From Aegilops tauschii subsp. strangulata (taxonomy: Eukaryota > Streptophyta > Magnoliopsida > Poales > Poaceae), in contig NC_053039.3 in the NCBI RefSeq assembly GCF_002575655.3, positions 241,096,622 to 241,160,621 of the forward strand: a DNA stretch of 64,000 bases. Direction: 5' to 3'. Of the stretch, positions 42,917 through 54,470 are shown piece after piece (positions within the stretch are counted from its first letter, which is position 1; every line of letters starts with the position of its first letter). A program made the translations under genes and the position numbers. Below the pieces are notes generated by a model. That model searched no databases and had not been told where the DNA came from. It was given only the letters and a program-made list of their open reading frames with translations.

Positions 42917-44510
42917 TGAAAGGATCGAGAAGAGGTGTCTAGAGGGGGGTGAATAGACCCTTAACAAAGAAAAGTAGCAGTTTTTGATTTCTTCAAGTTA
43001 AGGTGGAGTTTTAGCACAAGTTTAAACATTCACAATACATTTGAAGAAAGCATGGCAAGAGTATATGAGCAGCGGGAAGTAAAGCTTGCAGGTTGCAAGA
43101 ATGTAAAGGGATGGGATTGGAGTGTGCAAACGCAATTGGAGACAGAGAGATTTTTGGCATGGTTCCGATAGGTGGTGCTATCGTACATCCACGTTGATGG
43201 AGACTTCAACCCACGAAGGGTAACGGTTGCGCGAGTCCACGGAGGGCTCCACCCACGAAGGGTCCACGAAGAAGCAACCTTGTCTATCCCACCATGCCCA
43301 TCGCACACGAAGGACTTGCCTCACTAGGGTAGATCTTCATGAAGTAGGCATTCTCCTTGCCCGTACAAACTCCTTGGTTCAACTCCACAATCTTGTCGGA
43401 GGCTCCCAAGTGACACCTAACCAATCTAGGAGACACCACTCTCCAAAAGGTAATAGATGGTGTGTTGATTATGAACTCCTTGCTCTTGTGCTTCAAATGA
43501 TAGTCTCCCCAACACTCAACTCTCTATCATAGATTTGGATTTTGTGGAAAGATGATTTGAGTGGAAAGCAACTTGGAGAAGGCTAGAGATCAAGATTCTT
43601 GTGGTTGGAACGGAATATCTTGGTCTCAACACATGAGTAGGTGGTTCTCTCTCAGAAAATGTATTCTGGAAGTGTAGGCAAGTTCTGATGGCTCTCTCCA
43701 CGAATGAAGATTGGGTGGAGGGGTATAAATAGCCTCCACACAAAATCTAGCCGTTACACACAAATCACCAAACTCGGCGGGACCGAATCGTTAAACTCGG
43801 TCAGACCGCTATGGTTCAAAATGTGAACGTTAGGATTTTCGGTGGGACCGATATGATCAACTCGGTGGGACCAATGTGCTAGGGTTAGGGTAAAACTTCA
43901 ACTCGGTTTGACCGATTACACAAACTCGGTGGGACCGATTTTGGTAATAAGCCAAACAGAGAGTTGGTCAGGTAAACTCGATGGGACCGATTGCTTTTTT
44001 CGGTAGGACCGAAATAATTGCAACAGGTAACAGAGAGTTTGCAAGCCCATCTCGGTGAGACCGAGATCCCATCGGTGAGACCGAACTGATTAGGGTTTCT
44101 GGCAGTGGCTATGTCAAGTGAACTCGGTGGCGCCGGATAGATCAAATCGGTGGGGCCGGGTTTGACTTTTGGTTTGGGACATATGTGGAAATTAGAAAGT
44201 GGTTGAGGGCTTTGGAGCATATCACTAAGCACTTTGAGCAAGCAAGCCATTAAGCAACACCTCATCCCCTTTTAATAGTATTGGCTTTTCCTATGGACTC
44301 AGTGTGATCTTGGCTCACTAAAATGAAAATGTAGAGTCTTGAGCTTTTGCCAATCCTTTGTCCTTAGCATATTGCAGGGGTTCCACATCCTCTTGTCCAT
44401 GCCACTCCACTGTTGAACTTATCTGAGATATACTAGATGAAAAGATTAGTCCAACAAGAGATATGTTGACATTAATTACCAAAATCACCTAAGGAGCACT
44501 TGTGCTTTCA
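42917..44510 (-). repeat. Copia 5' LTR
   Basis: 1594 bp, the same length as the 3' LTR, with the canonical ...CTTTCA end at 44510. The motif array recurs at about 43772-44162. The primer-binding site follows after two bases. Confidence 0.93.
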
Positions 44511-45087
44511 CAAAGTAGTCATTATGCACTGATAAGATAGCAAACAGTGCTATCATACCTAACTCTGCATGCTGACAGGGTGCATTAAATGCACCGCTTA
44601 ACGTCGCGTCATTGGTTGCCCGGCAAGCCTTGCCGGTCTGTTTTGCCAGCTTCACACCTGCTTGCTTGACACATCGCAGGATGGGTGTCGTCTGTAGGCA
44701 TCTTCTGTAGAGTATGGCTGCCATGTGGCGAATGGCTGCCACTTAGTCACTTTGCGGCTTGACACCGCACGGATTGACGATGCGGTTCATGGTGGAATAG
44801 TTGGGTGAGGTGGTTTTGCCCTCGTGAGTCCCGGCAGGCCCTGTCGGGACGTCTTGGGCGTATTCTTCTGGGGGTGGTCCTGTCCCTGCCGAGCTCGTCT
44901 GCCCGGCAAGGGACGCCCTTCTCTTGGTGGTGTCTCGCTTCTCTGGCTGGATCTTGGTCCTCTTGATCTGCATGTTGATCCTTCGAATCTCTTGGTCTCT
45001 TGTACTCTGATTCGGGTTGGTGCCTCAATCCTGTTCCCGTGCCTGTGCACAGTTTGGGCAACAGACCCAGGGTTTGTTGCACCGACA
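44511..45087 (-). repeat. 5' LTR of Tat element, right piece
   Basis: Begins with the duplicated CAAAG (44511-44515), then TAGTCATTATGC, and continues in register with the intact LTR to ...GTTGCACCGACA at 45087. Confidence 0.9.
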
Positions 45088-45501
45088 ATGGACAAAATTC
45101 CCCTCTGTCTCCCTACAAATACAACCCTTAAGGCATCGTTTACACTTGGGCTTTGTTTACATTAAAGTTTGCCGTTGTGCAACGAGCGTACTTTGTTTGT
45201 GTCAAATGACCAGGCCAAGACATTTAAGAACCCCACTTTGATCAATAAAGCTTTCCTCTTATATTCGCAATATCTAGATTGCAATCTCAGTTTCTTACTT
45301 GTTCTTCATTTGTGCGTAGGAAATAGACCCTCGTGGTTATATTGATTGTGCTCCGTCATGGTCAATAACATCTCGGAGTTGGTTTAGTGATTGCTAACGC
45401 GCTACGTCTTTGCACCTTAGTAGTCGGATCGTCAAAGTCGACTTCCACCAAAAATGGTAGCTACCTCTCATCAAAACATCAGGACACCTTTGCCTCTATC
45501 A
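45088..45501 (+). repeat. Right piece of the split LTR-like block
   Basis: Continues 15584-15724 after removal of the Tat element. It ends ...TTTGCCTCTATCA at 45501, the same terminus as the block at 59145-60030. The transcribed-region motif CGTCAAAGTCG is present in both copies. Confidence 0.6.
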
Positions 45502-45797
45502 AAGTTCTATTCAAAGTTTTCAAGGATGGCCTCCTTGCTACACTTAGACTCTGATATACGTGCACCTGACATGACATCCACAAAATATTGCCTGGGCACA
45601 CTCTTCTTCCCTTCAAGCCCACCCTTAGCCATTTTGTCCGCCTTAATCCCGGATAGTGTGTCTTCACAGGCGCATACGCCTACCGAGCACCCTCCAAGAA
45701 GGCAAAACGCTTTCAAAGCTGAAATCGAGGACTAGCACATTGCAGCCGTTGGACTAAACCAAAATAGCTACTAGGAAATGGCTCAGTTGGCCATAGG
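45502..45797. other. Unassigned spacer
   Basis: 296 bp between the LTR-like block end (45501) and the C-terminal end of the host's antisense ORF. Short overlapping frames occur on both strands, none recognisable. It may be 3' untranslated sequence of the antisense ORF. Confidence 0.35.
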
Positions 45798-48205
45798 TCA
45801 ATTCATAGACATTCCATTGCAGGCCTGGGGACTTGATGCAACTCCATCATTTGGTTCATCTGATCGTTGAGGCGTGGTGGATGCGACGACACTTGAAATT
45901 GCACCCATAATGCCCTTTGCTAGCGGCATCTTCGCGCGCGCCATAATACTGCATGCATCCGCCACGCTCCTCGGCAGGTCCATCAAGCCACCTGATAAAT
46001 GCCAGATCTGCATCAGCTTGGGGAAGTCGACATCTACGAAGACGCACTGCAGTAAATATGGCATACCAATAGCTATTTTAGTCACTTGTCGGAGTTCCTC
46101 CCGGACAGAACTCGCTTGAACCTGGGCCACCTGACGCACTAGTTTGAGTGTATTGAACTCGACAGCGTCCTTCTCGGTTTCATCCTGAAGGGTGTTGCAT
46201 TCTTCGTATAGACCCTTCAGGTCCTACTCCACCTCGAGTACTCGAGCCTGATGCTTCTCCCGAGCATTGCGCTCCTCGGCGAGCTCGGTGCTGCCCTTCT
46301 CAGCCGCAACCCTTTACTGCTCGGCTTTGGCCCGAGCCTTTTTAAGCTCTGCCCGGAGGGTCTCTATCTCCATCATGGCACCTGGACGAAATCAATGTAT
46401 GTGAAAACTTGAGTTATTCCTACAACAAAGCAAAGTATGATGCTTTTTTACCTTGTGCTTTGTCGATCTGCTCCTTTAGCGGATGGATATCTTACTCAGA
46501 TCACGCGAGCTTGTGATTCACCTCCTCTGAGTCTTTCGAGTTTGCCGCTGAAGAGGTCACTGACGCTTGCACAATATTTGTTAGACTTCAAAGTCAAAAT
46601 CGATCCTCTCATCGACTTTATAATATCCGACAAGAGTCTCGGGAGCTACTGTGTATTTGCTTTCAATATAAAATTTAGATTAATAGTCGACTCTCAAGTC
46701 AGTTTGTAAAACTAGCCTAGGGCTCGGGGGCTACTGTTCAGCACTCTCAAAGCATAACTAAGATTTTTGAAATATCATTGTAAGTAGTCTTCGAACAACT
46801 TTTGTTGTGGAACCTGTCCTTCAAGGGCTACTGGATATAACAAGTATCACCAAAAAGGTCAAAGTTATAAAACTGTTGAGCACTATAAAGTAAGTGCCTC
46901 AAAACCTTTGGAAAGGCCAATGGAGCCCTCCATAATTCCGGCCCCCGCGGACCGAAACTAAGTAAATGCCATGACAAGAAGGGGGCGGAGCTCGGGAAGA
47001 ATAGATGAGCTTGTTAAAGCTACCTCTATCTCCTTTTTCCGCCCCACAAGGTCGGGCTTGGGCGGTGGCGTGTCCTTCGCTCCGCCCCTTGCTGATGAAG
47101 AGGGAACCCTCTCCATCTGGCGCGGTGGCTGTCGAGTGGTTGGGGCCGAGGAATCCGGGCAGTTAAGCACTGGTTCTTCCAGGACCAGGGGAATCCCTTC
47201 CCCTTGGTCCCCAGCAATCGAGGTCTGAACCTTGGCCATAGGCGCATCGACACCACTCTCTGTGTTTACCATAGGAGGGTTTGGATGTGAAGAGACCTCT
47301 CCCAGCTCACCATGAGCAGGGAGGGAAGCACGCACACGCCCGAGGAGCTCTCGGCCAGCTCGGCCGAAGGGATGGTGTTGTCGATCCCTCATCTCCAGGA
47401 AGACGGAGCTGTGGGTTGTGAAAGGCAAAAAAAGCGATGAACTTAAGAATGTTTCTGACTAAAGCTGTTATACACAATGTGTCAAGCAATGAACCTTTGC
47501 AATGGTGGCTTCTCCCTGTGTTGAACAGGGAGTACATACCCGGAAGAGCAAGTGTTGGCATCCTCGGTAGTAGCCGAGGACCGGCTAGGCCGGGCGGTGT
47601 GAGCTTTCCTTAGCCTTTTAAGCTCCCGAGGAGGATCGACCTGTTGGACACCTTATGATGTCGCCCTCTTCTCCCTCTTAGGGGAGGAAGCCTCGCCCTC
47701 TTCCTCTTTCTCCTCCTCCTCTTCCTCTTTCTCCTCCTCCTCTTCCTTCTCCTCCTCGGCAGAGGAGTTGTGGGTGCTCTCTGACTTAGAATCCGAGGAA
47801 GCAGCTTGGCTGCGCAGGCCCTTCTTCTTCTTCTCCCCCTTATCCTTGATCAGAACCATGTATTGTTTTTTGGCCAAGAGCTCTTCAAGCTCGGGGGTCT
47901 GCGGGTCCTAGGGCAGCGGCAGAGGAGATCCCATATGGCGGGCCTTGGCGCGCCAACTCTAAGCACAAAAAGTGTCAAGTCGATTACTCTATTAATAATC
48001 ATTGACTCAAAAGAATAGTTAACACAAGTGATGTTGCAAAGTTACCTCGAGTGGGCGATTCTCGTTGTTGAAGCTACGGTCTTTTCCTTCCCCGGGGAAG
48101 GTATTCTTGGTCGGCTTGAATAGTGACGACCACATCACGGACATGTTGGAATGGTAGAAGTGGCGCACGGTCACCTTGTTCTCGGACTCATAATGCCAGA
48201 TCGAG
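45798..48205 (-). pseudogene. Antisense ORF of outer host element, C-terminal part
   Basis: The minus strand is opposite to the host element. Segments in order: end of the conserved domain (SIWHYESENKVTVRHFYHSNMS, about 48120-48200), a lysine/glutamate-rich segment (47653-47877, KDKGEKKKKG then long Glu runs) and a proline-rich segment (46958-47428). A coiled coil follows (about 46140-46380; ELKKARAKAEQ..VAAEKGSTELAEERNAREKHQARVLEVE), then the C-terminal domain (45798-46139; VADACSIMARAKMPLAKGIMGAISSVV). AT-rich breaks between the segments (46390-46950, 47430-47560) look like introns. Several stops mark decay. Confidence 0.68.
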
Positions 48206-48283
48206 TGTAACGCCCATGATGCGGCTATATCTCCCACGTGTCGAGGCACGACTTAGAGGCATAACCGCATAGTGGTTTTTACA
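48206..48283 (+). repeat. Aberrant 5' terminus: inverted copy of the 3' LTR end
   Basis: Begins TGTAACGCCCATGATGCGG and ends GTGGTTTTTACA, next to the primer site. Its first about 73 bases are the reverse complement of 58034-58106, with about four mismatches. In a normal element this place would hold the 3' part of a direct LTR copy. Confidence 0.85.
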
Positions 48284-48286
48284 AGT

Positions 48287-48301
48287 TGGTAATCAGAGCC
48301 A
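48287..48301 (+). other. Primer-binding site of chromovirus (initiator-Met type)
   Basis: Reads TGGTAATCAGAGCCA, the tRNA-Met-type site with one inserted A, three bases after the terminal TACA. Its normal position implies that the internal region is complete at its 5' end. Confidence 0.75.
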
Positions 48302-49437
48302 TCCCTGACTTAGGAGCCCCCTGCTTGATCGAATCGCTGGCGTTGTTGAGTCTAGAATAAAAATGTTTTGAGTCTTAGGATTATATATATCGGAGAGTGG
48401 GATTCTTTTTACTCCTCAGTCTCTTCATCGCTCTGGTGAGGTCTCCTGACGTAGAAGTTTTGACTACTCTCTCCTCAAATTTCACTAAAAAAAATTTTAG
48501 GATCACGCGGGTATCTTGGAATCGTTCCGATCGATTTGTGACGAGAACATTGTTCTTGGTGCCTCCTGTCATTTATGGGTTGTGGCAGTGTCTCGGGGAG
48601 TTGAGCTCCGAGGTGTTGTCGTCACAATTTTATTGTTGCAGTTCTGGAATACCTGAGTTTCGCCGACATCGAAATCTCTTTTATCCAGTTGTTGGTGAGA
48701 TCACCTCGACGCCACCCAGTACTGGGGCGGGAGTTCGGGAGTATTGCCATAACTTGTATAACGGATGTTTTTCGAAGGTTGAGGTAAACGATTTCCGAAG
48801 GTTTCTTGGTTATGTGTTGACGGATGGATACAGCTGGATCTAGGGATTGCTAGTTTGGGTGATATATTTTGTGTCCCCTGTATCCCCTACACCAGATTGC
48901 ATAACCAGAAAGTTTCGGGAGTTTATAAGTGGGAATTCAAGTAGCCTTAGGATATCTTTCCGACAGACGCATGATATGAGATTGGGGTTCGACGTCTAGT
49001 GGTCCGCCTTTCCACGGTTGATTTTACAGTGGTCTCGTTGTGTCTTAAAGAGTCCATGGCTTTGCCGACTCGGGGACGCTTCGTATGTCATGTGCACAGC
49101 CTTGTACATGATGGTGCTGTACGATTGAGCCCGTGTGGGCCCCACCACGAAAACTTCGGACGAAATATCTATCATATGTTTGTTCCGGCTTATTCTGCAA
49201 GCCAATACTTGTTTTATTTTGTATTGTGGTATTCGAGTTACTTCGAATTCATATGTTCATTCCATATCTTTTTCAAGTGGCTTCTCAACTTATGGAAGTG
49301 TGATGATTTACTACGGAATTCATTCGTTCATCTTCGTTCGAATGTTTATTGTGAAGACTATATGTTGCAATTTCTGGCCGTTGATTCTACTTATCTATTT
49401 GTCTATCAAGATGCTAACGGATGTCACCCTCTTCAGG
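48302..49437 (+). other. Chromovirus 5' untranslated leader
   Basis: 1.1 kb between the primer site and the gag ATG. Several short frames exist but none is recognisable. A T-rich/AG stretch before the ATG (CCTCTTCAG|GATGG, about 49436) resembles a splice acceptor, so the leader may be spliced; this is inference. Confidence 0.5.
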
Positions 49438-50706
49438 ATGGCTCCGCCAACGCGTCAGAATCCGGATCGCAATGAAGGGAGCCAAGCGAACCCTCCGCCA
49501 CCACCTCCACCTCCGGAGGCATGGCAAGCAATCATGGCAGCCACCAACGCCAATGCTCAGATGATTCTGCAACTCTTGCAAGAACGTACTCAAGGGCAAG
49601 GCAATCAAGGCAATCAAGGTCAAGGCAACAATCAGTTTCACTTTGCCACTCTCAACCAGTTTCTCGCAAATCAGCCCAAGTCTTTCAGCTACTGTGCCGA
49701 GGCCACGGATGCCGATGATTGGCTCGTGGACATCAACAAGCATTTTGAATGTAGCAATGTCAGGCCTGAGGACTATGTCAAGTTCACTTCTTTCCAGCTC
49801 AAGGACCAAGCCGCTGATTGGTTTCAGCAATACTAAGATTCCAGAGGAGGTCGTGTGATCACTTGGACTGACTTCTGTCGGGACTTCAAAGCGCACCACA
49901 TTCCACAAAGTGTTGTTGAGAGCAAGCGTGAGGAGTTCCGCAATCTCAAGCAAGGAAACATGTCTGTGTATCAATACAACATTCAGTTTCAGAAACTTGC
50001 TCGCTTCGCTAAACAAGACGTTCCTGATGAGAAGAGCATGATCTATCACTTCAGAGGTGGCCTTAAAGAGGATCTGCAGTTAGCTCTCGTTCTTGTTGAA
50101 CCTACTCAGTTTGATCAATTCTACAATATGGCACTGAAGCAAGAGGCTGCTCAGCTCAAGTGTGAGGCTTCTAAGAAGAGAGTCAGAGACGCAGTTCAGT
50201 CTTCTTCTTCCTCACTTGTGACAGCTAAGCAACAGAAGTTCTGGTTGCCTCCTCCTCCTCCTCCGTTTCGTCAGCCTTACCAGCAGAAGAACAAAGGTGG
50301 CCATGGTTCTAACAACTCTTCCAACTCTGGCTATCAGAACAAGTCTCAGAATCAAGCTCCAAAGTCCAATGCTCCTTATCACCGTCCACTCTCAGAGGTG
50401 ACTTGCAACAAATGTCAGCAGAAAGGTCACTATGCTAACAAGTGCTTCAACCAGAGGCGTCTTCCTCCTCCTCCTCCTATCAGATCTTCCAGCAATGCAG
50501 TGGTCAAGCATAATCCAAAGTTTGCAAAGGTGAACATGATGAATGCAGCTCAAGCGGAGGAATCTACTGATGTGATAATGGGTAATCTTCCTGTTAACGA
50601 TATTCCTGCAAAAGTTCTTTTTGATACTGGTGCATCTCTTTCTTTCATTTCAAGACCTTTTGTTGCCAAGCATGAATTTGTGACGGAAAAGATCCCTATC
50701 CGTTGA
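49438..50706 (+). pseudogene. Chromovirus gag and protease, one nonsense codon
   Basis: The start (MAPPTRQNPDRNEG) is followed by a proline run and the gag domain (DWLVDINKHFE, VKFTSFQLKDQAADWF; after the stop: FCRDFKAHHIPQSVV, REEFRNLKQGNMSVYQY). The zinc knuckle CNKCQQKGHYANKC (about 50404-50445) and protease VLFDTGASLSFIS (about 50612-50650) come next. A single TAA (49834-49836) interrupts an otherwise continuous frame. The frame ends at TGA (50704-50706) and pol continues in a different frame from 50703. Gag builds the particle; the protease matures the polyprotein. Confidence 0.87.
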
Positions 50707-53700
50707 AGATTGTGTCTCCGGGCAAGCAAATGACTTCTAATAATTGTGTCCCGGATGTCTCCATCAAGATGGGCGACTATAAATTCCAGTCTTCTCCAAT
50801 TGTTCTTGGTGACTCGGATATTGATCTTATTCTCGGGATGGACTGGCTTTCTAAGCACAAGGCTCAACTTGATTGTGCTGCCAGGGAAATTCAATTGACA
50901 CACTCGTCTGAGGATGTGATTATTTATGCCGCTCGTGATGAAACCATTCGGTTTTTCTCTCTCAATGAGAAGGGCGAATTGGATGCCATCTCTCAAATTC
51001 CAGTCGTTTGCGAGTATCAAGATGTCTTTCCAGAAGAGCTTCCGGGTATGCCACCTCATCGGCCAGTTGAGTTCGTTATCGAACTAGAGCCTGGTACTGA
51101 ACCCGTTTGCAAGCGTCCATACAAGCTTGGACCAAACGAGCTGAAGGAATTGAAGAAGCAGCTCGATGAACAAGAATGTCTGGGTTTGATCAGACCGAGT
51201 TCTTCTCCATGGGGTTGTGGCGTTCTTTTTGTCAAGAAGAAGTATGGCACGGACCGACTTTGTGTCGACTACCGTCCATTGAACAAGAAGACAATCAAGA
51301 ACAAGTATCCACTTCCCAACATCAATGAGCTATTTGAGCAACTCAAAGGGGCTAAAGTATTCTCGAAGCTTGACCTTCGTATGGGTTATCATCAGATTCG
51401 CATTCGTGAAGAAGATATTCCCAAGACAGCATTCAGAACAAGCTTTGGTTCTTATGAATATACTGTCGTGTCTTTCGGCCTTGTCAATGCTCCTCCGGTG
51501 TTCTCTCGGATGATGAATTTCATCTTCAACCCCTATACCAATGAATTCGTTCTGGTGTATCTTGATGATATCTTGGTCTTCTCCAAGAATAAGCAGGATC
51601 ATGCCAAACATTTGCGATTGGTGCTCGACAAGCTCAGAGAGTATCAATTCTATGCGAAGTTCTCCAAATGTGAGTTTTGGCTCGATGAAGTTCTTTTCCT
51701 TGGTCACATCATCTCTGCCAAGGGCATCGCTGTTAACCCCGAGAAGGTGTCCGCAGTTCTGGATTGGGAACCTCCTCAAAATGTAAAGCAGCTTCAAAGT
51801 TTTCTGGGTCTTGCAAGCTATTGCCGAAGATTCATTGAGAATTTCTCCAAGATTGCAAAGCCTCTTTCCAACCTCCTACAGAAGCATGTGAAATATGTCT
51901 GGTCTCCTGAGTGTGACGTTGCTTTCAACACTCTCAAAGAGAAACTAGTCACAGCTCCTGTCTTGACTCCTCCTGATGAATCCAAGCCGTATGAAGTTTT
52001 CTGTGATGCTTCTCTCCAAGGTCTCGGTGTTGTGTTAATGCAAGAGAAGAAAGTTGTGGCCTATACCTCTCGGCAGTTGAAGCCCAACGAGAAGAACTAC
52101 CCAACTCACGATCTTGAGTTGGCGGCAGTTGTCCATGCATTGATTACGTGGAGACATCTCTTGTTGGGACGACAAGTGGACATTTTCACTGATCACAAGA
52201 GTCTCAAGTATATCTTCACTCAGCCCAACCTCAACCTCAGGCAGACTCGATGGGTCGAAATGATTCAAGAGTACAATCCGAGTATTGAATATACTCCAGG
52301 CAAAGCAAATGTCATTGCAGATGCTTTAAGCAGGAAAGCTTATTGCAACAGCTTAATCCTCAAGCCTTTCCAACCGGATCTTTGTGAAGTTTTCCGCAAG
52401 CTGAATCTCCAAGTTGTTCCTCAAGGCTTTCTTGCCAACCTCATAGTATCTCCTACTTTGGAAGATCAAATTCGTGAGGCACAACTCCTTGATGCCATGG
52501 TGAAGAAGGTGAAACGTGGTATCGACAAGGGTCTTTCCAAATACAAGTGCTATCGCATTGATGACAGAGACACTTTGTTCTTCGAGGACCGCATTGTGGT
52601 TCCGAAAGGTGATCTAAGGAAAGTCATAATGAACGAGGCGCACAATTCTCTCCTTTCCATTCATCCTGGAAGTACGAAGATGTATCATGACCTCAAGCAG
52701 TCGTATTGGTGGACTCGAATGAAGCGAGAAATTGCTCAATTCGTGAATGAATGTGATGTCTGCCGAAGAGTGAAAGCAGAACACCAACGACCAGCTGGTC
52801 TCCTCCAACCTCTTGCTATTCCGGAATGGAAGTTTGATCATATCGAAATGGACTTCGTGACTGGATTTCCCAAGTCCAAGCGCGGAAATGACGCTATCTT
52901 CGTTGTCATCGACAAGCTCTCTAAAGTGGCTCATCTCCTTCCTATCAAAGAATCCATCACAGGAGCTCAGCTGGCAGAGCTTTACACCTCCAGAATTGTC
53001 TCCTTGCACGGCATTCCACAATTGATTTCTTCTGATCGTGGAAGCATCTTCACCTCTAAGTTCTGGGACTCCTTCCAGAAGGCCATGGGCACAAACATTC
53101 GCTTCAGCACAGCTTTCCATCCTCAAACTAGTGGCCAAGTCGAGCGAGTTAATCAAATTCTTGAAGATATGCTCAGGGCTTGTGTCATTTCCTTTGGCAT
53201 GAAATGGGAAGATTGTCTTCCATATGCTGAATTCTCCTACAACAACAGCTTCCAAGCGAGTTCGGGCAAGGCCCCATTCGAGATTCTCTATGGCAGAAAG
53301 TGCCGTACTCCTCTCAATTGGTCAGAGACTGGTGAACGCCAACTTCTTGGCAATGACTTAATCACTGAAGCTGAAGAAATGTGTAAAGTCATCCGTGATA
53401 ATCTCAAAGCCGCGCAATCGCGTCAGAAGAGTTACTACGATAGTAAGCATCGTGATTTGACTTTCGAGATCGGAGACCATGTCTACCTCCGCGTCTCTCC
53501 AATGAAAGGCACTCGTCGCTTCGGTATCAAAGGGAAGCTTGCCCCTAGATACGTGGGTCCTTTCAAGATCATTGGCAAAAGAGGCGACCTCGCCTATCAA
53601 CTTGAGCTTCCTTCCAACTTCGCGAACGTGCACGATGTGTTCCATGTGTCACAGCTCCGCAAGTGCTTCAAGGCGCCTGAGCGCACTATCAACTTCGAAG

Positions 53701-53891
53701 AGATTGACCTCCAGAAAGATTTGTCTTATCATGAGCACCCAGTTGCTATTCTTGAAGAAACTGAGCGCAAGACTCGCAACAAGTCTATCAAATTCCTGAA
53801 AGTGAAGTGGTCGCACCATTCCGACCGGGAAGCCACCTGGGAACGCGAGGACCATCTCCGTTCCGAATATCCGGAGTTCTTTCAGTCCTAG
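50703..53891 (+). CDS. Chromovirus pol: RT, RNase H, integrase, chromodomain
   Basis: 1062 open codons. Order: end of protease ([13 protein letters not shown]), reverse transcriptase ([22 protein letters not shown]; catalytic YLDD near 51557-51568), RNase H ([26 protein letters not shown]). Integrase follows (zinc finger [11 protein letters not shown] in EMDFVTGF, D in SSDRGSIF, E in GQVERVNQ). The C-terminal chromodomain-like end is [30 protein letters not shown]. Chromodomains steer integration toward marked chromatin. No internal stop is seen. It lacks its own start codon (it opens with TTG after a frame change), so expression would need the gag frame to be joined. Confidence 0.92.
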   Translation: MKIVSPGKQMTSNNCVPDVSIKMGDYKFQSSPIVLGDSDIDLILGMDWLSKHKAQLDCAAREIQLTHSSEDVIIYAARDETIRFFSLNEKGELDAISQIPVVCEYQDVFPEELPGMPPHRPVEFVIELEPGTEPVCKRPYKLGPNELKELKKQLDEQECLGLIRPSSSPWGCGVLFVKKKYGTDRLCVDYRPLNKKTIKNKYPLPNINELFEQLKGAKVFSKLDLRMGYHQIRIREEDIPKTAFRTSFGSYEYTVVSFGLVNAPPVFSRMMNFIFNPYTNEFVLVYLDDILVFSKNKQDHAKHLRLVLDKLREYQFYAKFSKCEFWLDEVLFLGHIISAKGIAVNPEKVSAVLDWEPPQNVKQLQSFLGLASYCRRFIENFSKIAKPLSNLLQKHVKYVWSPECDVAFNTLKEKLVTAPVLTPPDESKPYEVFCDASLQGLGVVLMQEKKVVAYTSRQLKPNEKNYPTHDLELAAVVHALITWRHLLLGRQVDIFTDHKSLKYIFTQPNLNLRQTRWVEMIQEYNPSIEYTPGKANVIADALSRKAYCNSLILKPFQPDLCEVFRKLNLQVVPQGFLANLIVSPTLEDQIREAQLLDAMVKKVKRGIDKGLSKYKCYRIDDRDTLFFEDRIVVPKGDLRKVIMNEAHNSLLSIHPGSTKMYHDLKQSYWWTRMKREIAQFVNECDVCRRVKAEHQRPAGLLQPLAIPEWKFDHIEMDFVTGFPKSKRGNDAIFVVIDKLSKVAHLLPIKESITGAQLAELYTSRIVSLHGIPQLISSDRGSIFTSKFWDSFQKAMGTNIRFSTAFHPQTSGQVERVNQILEDMLRACVISFGMKWEDCLPYAEFSYNNSFQASSGKAPFEILYGRKCRTPLNWSETGERQLLGNDLITEAEEMCKVIRDNLKAAQSRQKSYYDSKHRDLTFEIGDHVYLRVSPMKGTRRFGIKGKLAPRYVGPFKIIGKRGDLAYQLELPSNFANVHDVFHVSQLRKCFKAPERTINFEEIDLQKDLSYHEHPVAILEETERKTRNKSIKFLKVKWSHHSDREATWEREDHLRSEYPEFFQS

Positions 53892-54462
53892 ATCTCGGGA
53901 CGAGATCCTCTCATAGTGGTGGAGTGTTGTAACACCCCGCATGTAACTTGCCATATTTGTAACTCCGACTCTTGCCATTTCTGGCTATGTGATATGTTTT
54001 TCCCTCCATTGTCGGGTTTAGTCTTTCGTTTTGTATTTTGTCATGTCATGCATTTTCATATCATGTCATCATGTGCATTGCATTCGCATACGTGTTCGTC
54101 TCATGCATCCGAGCATTTTCCCCGTTGTCCGTTTTCCAATCCGGCGCTCCTATCTCCTCCGGTGCACCCTTCTAGTTTTCTTTCGTGTGCGTGTGTCAAA
54201 CTTTCTCGGAATGGACCGAGGCTTGTCAAGTGGTCTTAATATACCACCCGGAGACTACCGGTCAAGTTTCGTTCCATTCGGAGGTCGTTTGGTACTCCAA
54301 CGGTTAACCGGGCATCCGCAAAGTCCATTTGAGTATCCAGCAAAAACCCCCTCTAAAACCAGCCCAAAACCCACCAAACTCTCTTCCATGCTCTAGGTCG
54401 TTCGATCACGATCGTGTGGGCGAAAACCGCACCTCATTTGGAGTCTCCTAACTCCCTCTACC

Positions 54463-54470
54463 TATTTATA
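54463..54470 (+). promoter_or_regulatory. Likely TATA box of chromovirus LTR
   Basis: TATTTATA, about 535 bases into the LTR. It is followed by a GC-rich, CpG-dense leader with an ATG at 54470. The position fits a U3/R promoter. Confidence 0.5.

Larger units (their letters stand above)
25580..44510 (-). mobile_element. Ty1/Copia retrotransposon, gutted and carrying nested elements
   Basis: Two 1594-bp LTRs (25580-27173 and 42917-44510), both TGAAAGGATCG...GTGCTTT[C/G]A, are flanked by CAAAG on both sides (25575-25579; 44511-44515). Removal restores an intact Tat LTR. The minus-strand primer site TGGTATCAGAGC (42903-42914) is the initiator-Met type. Of the coding region only part of gag (right) and the RNase H end of pol (left) remain. 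Protease, integrase and reverse transcriptase were lost in a deletion that also took the 3' half of the nested Tat element. LTRs differ by about 4-5% by eye. Confidence 0.93.
15725..45087 (-). mobile_element. Tat-lineage Gypsy element with gag-pol, interrupted by Copia nest
   Basis: Two LTRs (15725-16629 and 25245-25579 plus 44516-45087, about 905-907 bp each) bound a minus-strand gag-pol (18790-25144). Removing the Copia insertion leaves an element of about 10.4 kb. The flanks are GTGGA (15720-15724) and ATGGA (45088-45092), a target duplication with one mismatch. Primer site TGGCGCACAAGGTAGGGG is at 25223-25240 on the minus strand. By eye the LTRs differ at about 6% of sites, making this one of the older insertions. 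Coding frames are broken. Confidence 0.87.

Noticed and set aside
47947..47960. GGCGCGCC palindrome like the primer-site palindrome at 41354-41365
   Set aside because: No LTR adjoins it; it falls in the antisense ORF and is likely chance.
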